Assembly (NCBI GenBank): GCA_021773035.1
Contig: JAJFKU010000044.1
Span: 1 to 64,000, forward strand
From: Woeseiaceae bacterium
GTDB taxonomy: Bacteria > Pseudomonadota > Gammaproteobacteria > Steroidobacterales > Woeseiaceae
Length of the DNA: 64,000 nucleotides
Direction: 5' to 3'
Part shown: positions 25,298 through 34,130 of the stretch, in pieces
Layout of the letters: every line of letters begins with the position of its first letter
Position numbering within the stretch: position 1 is the stretch's first letter
Notes under the pieces: model-generated
The model's input: only the letters and a program-made list of their open reading frames with translations
Databases searched by the model: none
Told to the model about the DNA's origin: nothing
Translations under genes and position numbers: made by a program

Positions 25298-26887
25298 CTA
25301 TGGTGCCGGACAAACCGGCACTGCCGAGTAGTCGATGACGACCGGCAACGGCAAGGCGCCTTCGCTGCCGTCGGTCGCCGGATCGCGTGCGATCACGTCC
25401 AGTACTTCACCGCCCGTGAAGCCAAGGCCCAGCAGGGAGATTGCCGCGGTTTTGGTGTTCTCCGGGGTCACTATGGCGTCATAGTCTCCCGCGGCGACAG
25501 ACAGCATCGTCGTATCAGCCCCGAATGGAACGCCCGCGAAGCTGGGGTCAACTCCACTTATGTCCGTACCTGCTGGAACGAGGTACAGGTCAACGTTTCC
25601 GGTACTCGGTGAGGCATGCGTAATACGCAGCTTGGTTTCAGTGATAATGCTGCGCGTGTTACCGGCCAGCGGCAGCGCCGTGATCGCCGGATCGCCCGCG
25701 GCGAGGAAGCCCGAGACTATCGCTGTCGCTTCCGAGCCCTGCTCGACGAGCAACGGAAACTGCAGTGCTACGACGCTGTTGTCGGCGTTCGCCGCAACGC
25801 TGAGCGTATAGTCGCCCGGTGCCGGAACGGCGTTCAGGTTACAGAATTCCCCGAACGATACATTGCGAACCAGCGCCAGCGCTTCATTGTTTACCGTGGA
25901 GTTCACATCCGCCAGAATGTCGACGGCGGGTGCATCCGGAGACAGGTGGACCGCAACGACCGAAGCCGGCGTGTTGACATCGTTCAGCGCTGAAGCGGCT
26001 GCACCGTCGAGTACGATCAGCTGCACCGGATTGCTGCCCGGACCGACGTTGTCGATGGCAACGATCATCAGATCGGCCGCGGCGGCCAGAGGTATCTCAC
26101 CGGAGTCGAAGACCGGCGTGAGGGTGGCATCGCCGGCCACGACGATACGAATCTGGTAGTCACCTGCCGGTACTTCCAGGCGGCCGGTGAACTCCTCAAA
26201 GGCCAGCGGCGTACCAGCGCCGTTAACCGGCGCGCTTCCCGCCAAATCTGCACCGAGCGCCGTCACGTAAACATCGACGGGCGGAGCGGAAGGCGAAGCG
26301 TGCACGACCTGAGCTCTGAAGTATCCTTCGGTGATGCGCTCATCGGAGGGATTGACGATCGCCAACGGCCGGATGCCCGCAGCGACGGTGTTGACGGCGA
26401 TAACGCTAGCCTCGGTGCTGAAGTCGAGGTTCACATCGGCATCGATAACCACAACGTCGCCAGCCGGCGTAATCGCCTCGACCTGCACGTTGTTTTGTTC
26501 GGTGACGGAGAGAAACCCGGAACCCTGGGAATAGTCAACGCCATTGAGCGCAGCCGCACCGTTAACCAGAATGTTCACCGTCGGTGCATCCGGCGATGCG
26601 TGCAGCGCACGAATCAGCGGAGTTGCCTCGCAGCTCAGCAACTCCGTTGCCGTAACTTCGCCAGCGTCCAGAACGCCGTTGCGATCTGTGTCCAGGCCAC
26701 TGTCCAGGGCCGTTCCACCACCAAGACAGACCGCGTCGCCCTTAGGAATATCGCGCGTCGCTAGCAGTGAATTTAAGCCGTCCGCGCCGTTGTTACCGTT
26801 TGTTCCGTTTGTGCCGTCGTCCCCCTCGCAGGCGGCGAGAAGCACCGTGGCACATAACATTGTTGCCAGGTACGCCTGTTTGTTCAT
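25298..26887 (-). CDS. DUF4397-repeat lipoprotein
   Basis: A 529-residue exported lipoprotein: MNKQAYLATMLCATVLLAAC gives a lipidated cysteine at residue 20. A short GTNGTNGNNGADGL linker is followed by a segment with VCLGGGTALDSGLDTDRNG and LLSCE. The rest is made of repeated beta-sandwich units typical of DUF4397, each opening with a variant of HASPDAPTVNILVNG (near residues 95, 190, 315 and 420). The gene is a single unit: a perfect terminator follows it, and it is divergent from the S46 peptidase. Role unknown; surface adhesion or polymer binding is a guess. Confidence 0.85.
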   Translation of the reverse strand: MNKQAYLATMLCATVLLAACEGDDGTNGTNGNNGADGLNSLLATRDIPKGDAVCLGGGTALDSGLDTDRNGVLDAGEVTATELLSCEATPLIRALHASPDAPTVNILVNGAAALNGVDYSQGSGFLSVTEQNNVQVEAITPAGDVVVIDADVNLDFSTEASVIAVNTVAAGIRPLAIVNPSDERITEGYFRAQVVHASPSAPPVDVYVTALGADLAGSAPVNGAGTPLAFEEFTGRLEVPAGDYQIRIVVAGDATLTPVFDSGEIPLAAAADLMIVAIDNVGPGSNPVQLIVLDGAAASALNDVNTPASVVAVHLSPDAPAVDILADVNSTVNNEALALVRNVSFGEFCNLNAVPAPGDYTLSVAANADNSVVALQFPLLVEQGSEATAIVSGFLAAGDPAITALPLAGNTRSIITETKLRITHASPSTGNVDLYLVPAGTDISGVDPSFAGVPFGADTTMLSVAAGDYDAIVTPENTKTAAISLLGLGFTGGEVLDVIARDPATDGSEGALPLPVVIDYSAVPVCPAP

Positions 26888-26984
26888 GTCGATCTCCAGT
26901 CGAGTAAAGCAGTGAATTCGTCCGGAGAGCTTATTGAGTAGCGTTCATCGATTCTGCCCGTTCAGGTAACAGGTTGTTTCAAAA

Positions 26985-27003
26985 CGTAACTGCGGCAGTT
27001 ACG
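26985..27003. promoter_or_regulatory. Palindrome in the DUF4397/S46 intergenic region
   Basis: A perfect inverted repeat, CGTAACTG-CGG-CAGTTACG, lies between the divergent DUF4397 and S46 peptidase genes, 98 bases from the first and 144 from the second. Size and symmetry suit a dimeric repressor site. No adjacent regulator gene is an obvious candidate. Seen directly; function inferred. Confidence 0.4.
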
Positions 27004-27071
27004 GCGCTACCCGCCCATCGCGCAAACCCGGCACGTATCGAGGCAATCGCGAAACAGGGTTGCTGGTTACA

Positions 27072-27088
27072 CCCGTGGTCACCACGGG
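27072..27088. promoter_or_regulatory. Second palindrome upstream of the S46 peptidase
   Basis: CCCGTGGT-C-ACCACGGG is a perfect 17-base palindrome with 8-bp arms, 59 bases before the chosen S46 start. The sequence differs from the palindrome at 26985-27003, so if both are operators they serve different proteins. A leader hairpin in the peptidase mRNA is an equal possibility. Confidence 0.35.
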
Positions 27089-27146
27089 CTTCGTCGTCAG
27101 GCATCGAACTGCTAAACTTGTGTCACTCAATTCGGGAGCGATCATT

Positions 27147-29210
27147 GTGCGCAGGTCAATTTATGTAGCCGTTATTCTTAGCTTGCCATTCGCAGCACGA
27201 TCCGACGAGGGCATGTGGACAGTCGACAATTTCCCCTCGGACCAGGTTGCCGACAAATACAATGTCAACGTCGATGAAGAGTGGCTGCGTTCCGCGCAGC
27301 TCTCGACCGCGCGGCTCGAAAACGGCTGCACGGGTTCCTTCTCGTCCGCCGACGGACTGGTACTGACGAATAATCATTGCGTATGGGGCTGCATTCGAAA
27401 TCTCAGCAGCGATGAACGCAACCTGTCCGACGAAGGCTTCGTCGCGAGCTCCAGGGAGGAAGAACTGCAGTGCCCGGGGCAGCAGATCTCGGTTCTCCTT
27501 GAACTCGATAACGTTACCGACGACATCGTCAGCGTAACCCGGGGCCTTGCGGACGCCGACGCCAACGAAGCGCGTAAAGCCAGGCTCACGGACCTCGAGT
27601 CGGCCTGCGAAGACGCGGCTGACGGCAAGTTGCGCTGCGAAGCCGTAACGCTGTACAACGGCGGCCAGTATTTTATCTATACCTATGAGCGCTACGACGA
27701 TGTACGACTGGTATTCGCACCGGAACTCGACATCGCGGCATTCGGTGGCGACCCGGATAACTTCAATTTCCCGCGCTGGTGCCTTGATATGTCATTTCTC
27801 CGCGTCTACGAGGACGGTAAGCCTGCATCGACGCCGAACTACCTGCGGTGGCGCGAAGGCGGCCCGCGGGACGCAGAGCCGGTGTTTATAGCCGGCCATC
27901 CCGGGGCTACAAATCGCCTTTTGACCACGTCACAACTCAGGATGCTTCGCGATGATGTGATTCCACTGTGGCTGTTGCGCTATTCCGAGCTGCGCGGCCG
28001 TATGCTGGCCTGGCAAAACTCGAGTCCGGAGGCAGCGCGTATTGTGCAACAACGCATCCTGGGCATTGAAAACGGCATCAAGGTACGGCGCAATCAACTC
28101 AAGGCATTGCACGACGACGATATGATGGCGATCAAGGCCGACGAGGAAACCCGACTACGCGATGCCGTTGCTGCCGACCCCAGGTTACAGGAGGCCTACG
28201 GCGATGCCTGGGAATTGATTGATGGCGCGATTGAAGCGCACAGGAACATGTACGAAGAACACCTGTTTATCGAGAACACCGCGGCGTTCAACAGCGATCT
28301 GTTTAACTACGCGAGAACCATTGTAAGAGGTATTGTCGAGCGTGGCCGGCCCAACAACGAACGACTGCGTGCCTACACCGATGCCGCCCTGCCGCAGATC
28401 GAACAGGGTCTTTTGTCTGCACGACCCGTCAACAAGGATTACGAAAAACTCACGCTCGGTTTTTCGCTGGAGAAAATGCGTGAGTGGTTGGGGCCCGATA
28501 GCCGGTATGTCCGTCAGATACTCGGAAAAGAATCTCCCGAGTCTCTCGCAGCACGACTCGTAGACAACAGCCACCTGGACGATGCCGGGTACCGTGAAAC
28601 GCTCTGGAAGGGCGATGAGAAAGCACTCAGGGAGAGCAGTGATCCAATGATCCAGCTGGCGCTGGCGATTGACCCGGACGCCCGTGCCCTGCGAAAAAGC
28701 TATGAGAATACCGTCGAAGCACCACGCAGTCGGGGCGAAGAGAAGATAGCTGACGCCCGGTTTCAGATCTACGGTACGGATACCTACCCGGACGCAACCT
28801 TCACACTGCGCGTAACCTATGGCGCCGTTGAGGGTTGGGAAGAACGCGGCGAAATGCTGACTCCGTTCACGCACACCGATCGCCTCTTCGAACGCGCAAC
28901 CGGTCAACGACCGTTCTCGCTGCCGGCCAGCTGGTCGCGAGCCCGCGAGGACCTGAATCCGGATACGCCGTTTAATTTCTCACTGACAACGGACATTACC
29001 GGCGGCAATTCAGGCAGCCCAATCGTTGCCGGAGACGGAACACTGGTAGGGCTCGCGTTCGATGGCAACATTCACTCGATTGCCGGTGGTTACTGGTTTA
29101 AGCAAAGCAACAACCGAGCTGTCGGCGTCAGTACCTCCATCATTCTGGAGGCGTTGGACGTGGTGTACGGCGCCGATCATCTGCTGGATGAGCTCACCGT
29201 CGTTCACTAA
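27147..29210 (+). CDS. S46 family dipeptidyl-peptidase
   Basis: A 687-residue exported serine peptidase of the DPP7/DPP11 family. A GTG start at 27147 (GGGAG upstream) gives a signal peptide ending FAARS; longer openings lack one. The catalytic histidine lies in LVLTNNHCVWGC near residue 75 and the nucleophile in TGGNSGSPIV near residue 627. The segment FDGN after the serine has glycine where acid-specific DPP11 enzymes are thought to carry arginine, so a preference for hydrophobic residues (DPP7-like) is more likely. It removes dipeptides from peptides in the periplasm, fitting the window's peptide-feeding theme. Transcribed alone. Confidence 0.92.
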   Translation: MRRSIYVAVILSLPFAARSDEGMWTVDNFPSDQVADKYNVNVDEEWLRSAQLSTARLENGCTGSFSSADGLVLTNNHCVWGCIRNLSSDERNLSDEGFVASSREEELQCPGQQISVLLELDNVTDDIVSVTRGLADADANEARKARLTDLESACEDAADGKLRCEAVTLYNGGQYFIYTYERYDDVRLVFAPELDIAAFGGDPDNFNFPRWCLDMSFLRVYEDGKPASTPNYLRWREGGPRDAEPVFIAGHPGATNRLLTTSQLRMLRDDVIPLWLLRYSELRGRMLAWQNSSPEAARIVQQRILGIENGIKVRRNQLKALHDDDMMAIKADEETRLRDAVAADPRLQEAYGDAWELIDGAIEAHRNMYEEHLFIENTAAFNSDLFNYARTIVRGIVERGRPNNERLRAYTDAALPQIEQGLLSARPVNKDYEKLTLGFSLEKMREWLGPDSRYVRQILGKESPESLAARLVDNSHLDDAGYRETLWKGDEKALRESSDPMIQLALAIDPDARALRKSYENTVEAPRSRGEEKIADARFQIYGTDTYPDATFTLRVTYGAVEGWEERGEMLTPFTHTDRLFERATGQRPFSLPASWSRAREDLNPDTPFNFSLTTDITGGNSGSPIVAGDGTLVGLAFDGNIHSIAGGYWFKQSNNRAVGVSTSIILEALDVVYGADHLLDELTVVH

Positions 29211-29286
29211 ATTTCGTTGCAGATCAGTCTATTAGCGGCAAGCAGGTCGTCTCTGCGCCCATAAAAGTCGCGTGTACGAGTCTTTT

Positions 29287-29347
29287 TGTAAAGTAAACTA
29301 GACTTTTAACGGATAGTGAGTTATTGTTGAGTCAAGTTTACTTTACA
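29287..29347. promoter_or_regulatory. 18-bp inverted repeat upstream of the first membrane-protein/XRE pair
   Basis: The arms 29287-29304 (TGTAAAGTAAACTAGACT) and 29330-29347 (AGTCAAGTTTACTTTACA) are inverted copies matching at 17 of 18 positions, separated by 25 AT-rich bases that must hold the promoter. The right arm ends 22 bases before the membrane-protein ATG. The arrangement suits autoregulation by the XRE protein encoded at 29789-29977, with looping or double occupancy across the promoter. The repeat is certain; the binding protein is inferred. Confidence 0.7.
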
Positions 29348-29369
29348 TTAAGACAAAAGGACTGGACTT

Positions 29370-29792
29370 ATGAATCAATTGAAGACGGACTCAGACGGCT
29401 GGCAGGCAAAGCAGAAAAGAAACACGGCCCGCCTGGGCTACTGGACGGCAGCGTGGGTGCTGACAATGGCGATCGCTAATTTCGGACCGCGGTTTGCCTG
29501 GGAATCCAATGAGCTGATAAGCGCTCTTGCCATTCTCGTCAACCTTGGCATCGGCTTCGGAATGATCGTGGCTAACAAACGGCACCTGAAGGGGCTGGAC
29601 GAATTGCAGCAGAAAATCCAGCTCGAGGCGATGGGGCTGTCGCTGGGCGTCGGGCTGGTGGTCGGTCTTGCTTACTCGAATCTGGACGTCGTCAATCTCA
29701 TCAGCTTCGATGCCGAGATTTCGCACCTCGTGATCCTGATGGGCCTTACCTACTCCTTCAGTGTTTTTGCCGCCCAAAGGAGATACCGGTGA
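29370..29792 (+). CDS. Four-helix membrane protein paired with an XRE regulator
   Basis: A 140-residue inner-membrane protein. After a charged N-terminus, four hydrophobic helices are visible: LGYWTAAWVLTMAIANF (near 23), ALAILVNLGIGFGMIVAN (near 53), LSLGVGLVVGLAYSNL (near 90) and HLVILMGLTYSFSVFAA (near 118). The loop KGLDELQQKIQLEAMGLS is typical of a small family always encoded with a short HTH protein. No enzymatic motif is present. Its stop overlaps the regulator start by four bases, so the products are made together. Function unknown. Confidence 0.8.
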   Translation: MNQLKTDSDGWQAKQKRNTARLGYWTAAWVLTMAIANFGPRFAWESNELISALAILVNLGIGFGMIVANKRHLKGLDELQQKIQLEAMGLSLGVGLVVGLAYSNLDVVNLISFDAEISHLVILMGLTYSFSVFAAQRRYR

Positions 29793-29977
29793 AGAATCGC
29801 CTCAAGGTACTTCGCGCGGAAAGAGACTGGACTCAAGCTCAGCTGGCCGCCGAGCTCGAGGTTTCGCGGCAGACCATCAACGCCATCGAAAAAGGCAAGT
29901 TCGATCCAAGCCTGCCCCTGGCGTTCAAGGTGGCGCGACTATTCAAGATGTCGATAGAAGATATTTTCGAGGGCTGA
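29789..29977 (+). CDS. Minimal XRE-family regulator
   Basis: A 62-residue protein that is essentially one Cro/CI-type helix-turn-helix: RLKVLRAERDWTQAQLAAEL, then SRQTINAIEKGKFDPSLPLA, and ending FKMSIEDIFEG. It overlaps the upstream membrane-protein gene by four bases. The large inverted repeat at 29287-29347 before the pair is its probable operator. Homologues regulate their own two-gene operon. A second, separate pair of the same design follows at 30100-30962. Confidence 0.9.
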   Translation: MKNRLKVLRAERDWTQAQLAAELEVSRQTINAIEKGKFDPSLPLAFKVARLFKMSIEDIFEG

Positions 29978-30044
29978 AAGCAGAAGACAGTTATCAGTAC
30001 TCAGGCGATTCAATATCGTTCTTCAATTAGAATATATTGATAAA

Positions 30045-30067
30045 CGATAATTATTAGTCTATTATCG
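30045..30067. promoter_or_regulatory. Inverted repeat upstream of the DUF2975/XRE pair
   Basis: CGATAAT (30045-30051) and ATTATCG (30061-30067) form a 7-bp inverted repeat with a nine-base spacer in a very AT-rich stretch (about 30010-30085). It lies 32 bases before the DUF2975 start. It probably marks the promoter/operator of the pair. Its sequence is unlike the operator of the first pair, so the two modules appear to be regulated separately. Confidence 0.5.
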
Positions 30068-30099
30068 ATGCAACTTGATAATCAGAGAAGACTTTAGAC

Positions 30100-30747
30100 G
30101 TGTCTACGGCAGCACACAACCCCCTGACCAGAGTAGTAAAACGCAGTCTAGACATCTTTAGGGTTCTCGCAATTACAGGTCTGATCGCGTGGCCGCTGCT
30201 GGCACTTTTTATGTCGATTGGACATCATTCTGAAGAAGAAACCTGGGGCGTCGATATTGGCGTCTTTTCGGGCTTCTTCATCGATCTCACCGCATTCACC
30301 GCAGACGTTACAGATTCGCCCGGAGTGCGAGACCCGATGATCAGCGGCAAAGCCGTGCTGAATATCGACACATCGAGCCCGCGTGCCCTGTATCTGTTTA
30401 CCGCAATCCTGGAAGTCGGCGGCATAGCCGGCCTCTACGTGCTGATACAGCTGCGGGCATTATTTACGTCACTGCTGGGCGGCATATCTTTTGCTCCCGA
30501 AAACTCCGGGCGCATCAGGAAGATCGGTTTCGTAGTAATTGCCTGGGCTGTAATCAACCCAATCCTGCAGTATATTGGCGGAAGGGCAATACTGGCAGAG
30601 TATTCGCTAAACATACCCGGCATTCAGTTGATCCCCGCCTTCGATGTAAACGGCATGGCAATATTCATTGGCGTGGCAATGATCGTACTTGCGGGAGTGC
30701 TGAAGGAAGCCGCCCGAATGCACGAAGTTCAAACGCTGACCATCTGA
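30100..30747 (+). CDS. DUF2975 membrane protein
   Basis: A 215-residue membrane protein starting at a GTG. Four helices are visible: VLAITGLIAWPLLALFMSIG (near 22), ALYLFTAILEVGGIAGLYVL (near 95), GFVVIAWAVINPILQYIGG (near 147) and MAIFIGVAMIVLAGVLKEAA (near 187). The central LRALFTSLLGGISFAPENSGRI, short enough to be the family loop, links helices two and three. The layout is that of DUF2975, regularly encoded with a YozG-like HTH protein, as here (stop and start share TGATG). Function unknown. Confidence 0.85.
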   Translation: MSTAAHNPLTRVVKRSLDIFRVLAITGLIAWPLLALFMSIGHHSEEETWGVDIGVFSGFFIDLTAFTADVTDSPGVRDPMISGKAVLNIDTSSPRALYLFTAILEVGGIAGLYVLIQLRALFTSLLGGISFAPENSGRIRKIGFVVIAWAVINPILQYIGGRAILAEYSLNIPGIQLIPAFDVNGMAIFIGVAMIVLAGVLKEAARMHEVQTLTI

Positions 30748-30962
30748 TGCCGACAACGATCAAGGTCAATCTGGATCTACTGCTCGTGCAGCGCAAAATG
30801 TCGCTTACGGAGTTATCCGACCAGGTTGGAATAACACTCGCCAATTTGTCGATTCTGAAACGCGGAAAAGCGCGAGCAATACGTTTTTCGACGCTCGTGG
30901 CCATATGCGAAGCGCTCGAATGTGAGCCCGGCGATCTTCTGCAGCTCGATCGGGAAACCTGA
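30747..30962 (+). CDS. YozG-like XRE regulator
   Basis: A 71-residue Cro/CI-type helix-turn-helix protein of the YozG family: VNLDLLLVQRKMSLTELSD, then VGITLANLSILKRGKARAIR, then CEALECEPGDLLQL. It is coupled to DUF2975 by TGATG. It is more distant from the regulator at 29789-29977 than a recent duplicate would be, so the two pairs are independent modules sitting side by side. Probably represses its own operon through the repeat at 30045-30067. Confidence 0.9.
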   Translation: MPTTIKVNLDLLLVQRKMSLTELSDQVGITLANLSILKRGKARAIRFSTLVAICEALECEPGDLLQLDRET

Positions 30963-31037
30963 TCGTTACGGTATTCCAACTCATCAATCCGGTGTCCGGA
31001 TTACTGAACTCAGCGAGCTCAGACTCGGATGTATTAC

Positions 31038-32648
31038 TCACTGGTAATAGGTCGGAGAGGCCGGACCAACGGGCATACCAAGAATGAACACCCACAAGAA
31101 GAAGAACAGTGACCAGCAGATCATAAAAGCGACCGAGTAAGGCAACATCATGGCTATCAAGGTACCAATGCCGGCCTTGGGTACATACTTCGCCGCAAAC
31201 GCCATGATCAGGCCAAAATAGCTCATCATCGGCGTAATGATGTTGGTACTTGAATCCCCGATACGATACGCCGCCTGGATAACTTCCGGGCTGTAGCCCA
31301 GCAGCATCAGCATCGGTACAAAGATCGGCGCCGTAACCGCCCATTGAGCGGATGCTGAACCGAGCATCAAATTGATGAAGGCGCAGATAATGATGAACAG
31401 GAAGAACACGACCGGTCCGGTAAGACCGATGTTCTGCAGGAAGGTGGCACCGGTAACCGCCGTCACCGAGCCGAGGTTGGTCCAGCCGAAGAACGCCACG
31501 AACTGTGCGGCAAAAAACACCAGCACAATATAGAGCCCCAATGTACTCATTGCGGCAGCCATAGCATCGATCACATCCCGATCGTTTCGGATGGTGCCTA
31601 CAACCCGCCCGTAGACGACACCGGGCACGAGGAAGAACACGAAAATCAGCGCGACGATGCCGCGCAGAAACGGCGAATTACGAATCTCGCCGGTGTCCGG
31701 ATTGCGCAGTACGGCGCCCTCGGGTACTACCAGGACAGCGACCACAATCGCCAGCATCAATGCCGCCAGACCTGCCAGCCGCAGCCCGCGCCGCTCCTGC
31801 CCGCTCAGCGGATCGAGACGATGTTCGTCCTCACTGTCGAATCCGGCCTGCGCGGCATCGTAGGGGCCAAGCGCCGGTTCGACGACCTTGAGGCTGATCG
31901 CGCTGGCTATCGCCGTGATCAGAAAGGTACTGGCAATCATGAAGAACCAGTTGGCGCTGGCGTCGACCGTATACGCCGGGTCGATCAGCCGCGCGGCTTC
32001 CTGTGTAATTCCGGCCAGCAAAGGATCGACCGTGCCAAGTAAGAGATTTGCGCTATAGCCGCCCGAAACACCGGCGAAGGCTGCCGCCAGGCCCGCCAGT
32101 GGATGACGTCCGAGCGAGTAGAATACGACCGCCGCAAGCGGTACCAGCACCACGTAACCCATCTCCGATGCCGTGTTCGAGATCACGCCGGCGAAGACAA
32201 TCGCAACCGTTACCATGCGCGGGCTGGCACTCAGCACCATGCTGCGAATGATCGCCGTGAGAAGCCCCGACCGTTCGGCGACGCCGACACCGAGTAATGC
32301 CACCAGTACGGTACCGAGCGGTACGAAGCCCGTAAAATTGCTCACCAGGTTCAGCACAATGCGCCGAAAACCATCTGCGTTCAGCAGGCTCACAACCTCG
32401 ATGAGGCCATTCGGCGCACGACCACGCGCGCCCTCCGGGCGCGGATCCAGCACAGCCACGTCCAGCGCTTCCATCAAACCACTGAGTAGAACAACGCCCA
32501 GGGCGAACAAGGCAAACAACGTTACGGGATGCGGCAGCGCATTACCCAGCCATTCTACGACACGCAGAAAGCGGGTGATCCTGCTCGCCGCGGCGTCTTC
32601 ACCATCGCTCGATGCGCGATGCTCAATCTCTTCGTTTTTTTCGGTCAT
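31038..32648 (-). CDS. abgT: AbgT family transporter
   Basis: A 536-residue integral membrane transporter of the AbgT family (p-aminobenzoyl-glutamate uptake in E. coli; sulfonamide efflux in some homologues). The family blocks are present: FLRVVEWLGNALPHPVTLFA near residue 27, GVSGGYSANLLLGTVDPLLA near 195, and SSTNIITPMMSYFGLIMAFA near 465, with LGSASAQWAVTAPIFVPML near 425. It lies downstream of a DAACS symporter on the same strand with a gap of 170 bases. Together with nearby peptidases it fits uptake of dipeptide-like or aromatic amino acid conjugates. The direction of transport cannot be decided from sequence. Confidence 0.92.
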   Translation of the reverse strand: MTEKNEEIEHRASSDGEDAAASRITRFLRVVEWLGNALPHPVTLFALFALGVVLLSGLMEALDVAVLDPRPEGARGRAPNGLIEVVSLLNADGFRRIVLNLVSNFTGFVPLGTVLVALLGVGVAERSGLLTAIIRSMVLSASPRMVTVAIVFAGVISNTASEMGYVVLVPLAAVVFYSLGRHPLAGLAAAFAGVSGGYSANLLLGTVDPLLAGITQEAARLIDPAYTVDASANWFFMIASTFLITAIASAISLKVVEPALGPYDAAQAGFDSEDEHRLDPLSGQERRGLRLAGLAALMLAIVVAVLVVPEGAVLRNPDTGEIRNSPFLRGIVALIFVFFLVPGVVYGRVVGTIRNDRDVIDAMAAAMSTLGLYIVLVFFAAQFVAFFGWTNLGSVTAVTGATFLQNIGLTGPVVFFLFIIICAFINLMLGSASAQWAVTAPIFVPMLMLLGYSPEVIQAAYRIGDSSTNIITPMMSYFGLIMAFAAKYVPKAGIGTLIAMMLPYSVAFMICWSLFFFLWVFILGMPVGPASPTYYQ

Positions 32649-32818
32649 GGTCCCTGCGAAGCGCTGTTGCGCGGTGAGCCCTGGAGCATTTAGTAGCCGA
32701 ATCGACCTGCAAGATTACACATCCTGCCAGTAAATAACATCAGGCAGCATACGTTAGGCGCGGCAGGCGTTCGATGTAAAAAATGCATCGATATCGGCAG
32801 CGAATGCATCGCTGGCGT

Positions 32819-34084
32819 TCACGTCACCGCCGCCTGCGAGTCTTTCTCCAGTCGATCCGAGACGATGGTCGTCCACGCCATATCACCCATGCAGTTCACC
32901 GTCGTATTTCCCATGTCGACCAGCCGGTAGACGCCGGCAAGGATACCGGCAACCTCCAGCGGTAAATTGAACGCCTGCAAAAAAATGAATGCCAGCACAA
33001 GCCCTCCCTGGGGAACGCCGCCGGAGCCCTGCGACAGCGCAAGACCAACGAGGACGACCGCGACGAAGTCTGCCGCCGAAAACTGCATACCGATTGCCTG
33101 CGCGGTAAACAGGAAAATGGTAACCAGCGTAATCGCCGTTCCATCTTTATTCAGCTGTGTCCCCAAGGGCAGCGTAAAACAGTAAACATCCTCGGAAAGC
33201 CTGACCCGCTTGCGGGCGACTTCCATCGCGACAACCAGGCTTGCGAGACTGCTGCAGGTTGCGGCAGTTGTGGCATAGAGAGGGCCCGTCTTGCGTAACC
33301 ACGACCAGATTGAGCGCCCGGTGCTGAGGTGCAGGACCGTCATGTGGCCACAGACTACGACAAACTGTGCTGCCCAGACGGTTGCAACGAATTTTGCCAG
33401 CGGCCCAAAAAGTGCGCCACCGTACTCCCCGACGCTCGCGGCCACCAGCGCCGCTATCCCCAATGGAGAAAACTTCAGCACCAGCCCGACCAGTTCTTTG
33501 AACAGGCTGGACAGCAAGGCAAAGCCGTCTTGCAGGCGGTCGCGCTGCGGCGCGGGCAGAAGCAATATTGGTACGCCGATAAAAACGGCAATAACCACAA
33601 CCTGAACTATGTTGCCGCTGCTAAACGCCGCAGCCATATTGGACGGCACCATATCGAGCAAAATTTCGGGCAGATTTGGCAGGGCAACGACCGACTCGCT
33701 GACGGAGCCAGCCACCTGCATCCCGATACCGGGCTTCAGCAGGCTCGCAACCAACAGGCCGACAAGCAGGGCAATCGATGTTGTCAGTAAATAGAAAAGC
33801 AGCGTCCGTACACCGAGTTTTCCCAGCGCACCCGTGTCGCGCAGACCGCTGATGCCCGATATCAGATTGAAAAACACCAGCGGAACAGCCGCCATGAGAA
33901 GCAGCCGCATGAAAAGATCGCCAACGGGTCTGACATGGCTGGCATGCTCACCCAGAAGCAATCCGGCGACGACGCCCAGCACCATCCATGCCAGAATTCT
34001 GCTACTCAGTGACCAACGCCGGTAGCGCGAAAACCAACTTGTCGCAATCGAAGAATCAGCCTGCGCCACAGAAACATCCGGCAA
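32819..34084 (-). CDS. Dicarboxylate/amino acid:cation symporter (DAACS), copy 1
   Basis: A 421-residue glutamate-transporter-fold symporter (GltP/DctA family). Conserved elements are LLMAAVPLVFFNLISGISGL near residue 64, the serine-rich hairpin ATTAATCSSLASLVVAMEVA near 270, LPLGTQLNKDGTA near 308 and YRLVDMGNTTVNCMGDMAWT near 388, which form the substrate and sodium sites. It is close to the copy at 38456-39703, with long identical stretches, so the two are paralogues flanking the TonB receptor. Its start is only 47 bases from the terminator behind that receptor, suggesting expression partly by read-through. Substrate: an acidic or neutral amino acid or dicarboxylate. Confidence 0.92.
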   Translation of the reverse strand: MPDVSVAQADSSIATSWFSRYRRWSLSSRILAWMVLGVVAGLLLGEHASHVRPVGDLFMRLLLMAAVPLVFFNLISGISGLRDTGALGKLGVRTLLFYLLTTSIALLVGLLVASLLKPGIGMQVAGSVSESVVALPNLPEILLDMVPSNMAAAFSSGNIVQVVVIAVFIGVPILLLPAPQRDRLQDGFALLSSLFKELVGLVLKFSPLGIAALVAASVGEYGGALFGPLAKFVATVWAAQFVVVCGHMTVLHLSTGRSIWSWLRKTGPLYATTAATCSSLASLVVAMEVARKRVRLSEDVYCFTLPLGTQLNKDGTAITLVTIFLFTAQAIGMQFSAADFVAVVLVGLALSQGSGGVPQGGLVLAFIFLQAFNLPLEVAGILAGVYRLVDMGNTTVNCMGDMAWTTIVSDRLEKDSQAAVT

Positions 34085-34130
34085 CCCGTGTGACGGCAGT
34101 ATTGCAGATATCGCTCAGCGCCGGCAAAGA

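Noticed and set aside
32798..32814. A 6-bp hairpin after the first DAACS gene as a terminator
   Set aside because: The stem is short and the T-run lies about 15 bases further on, so termination there is doubtful.
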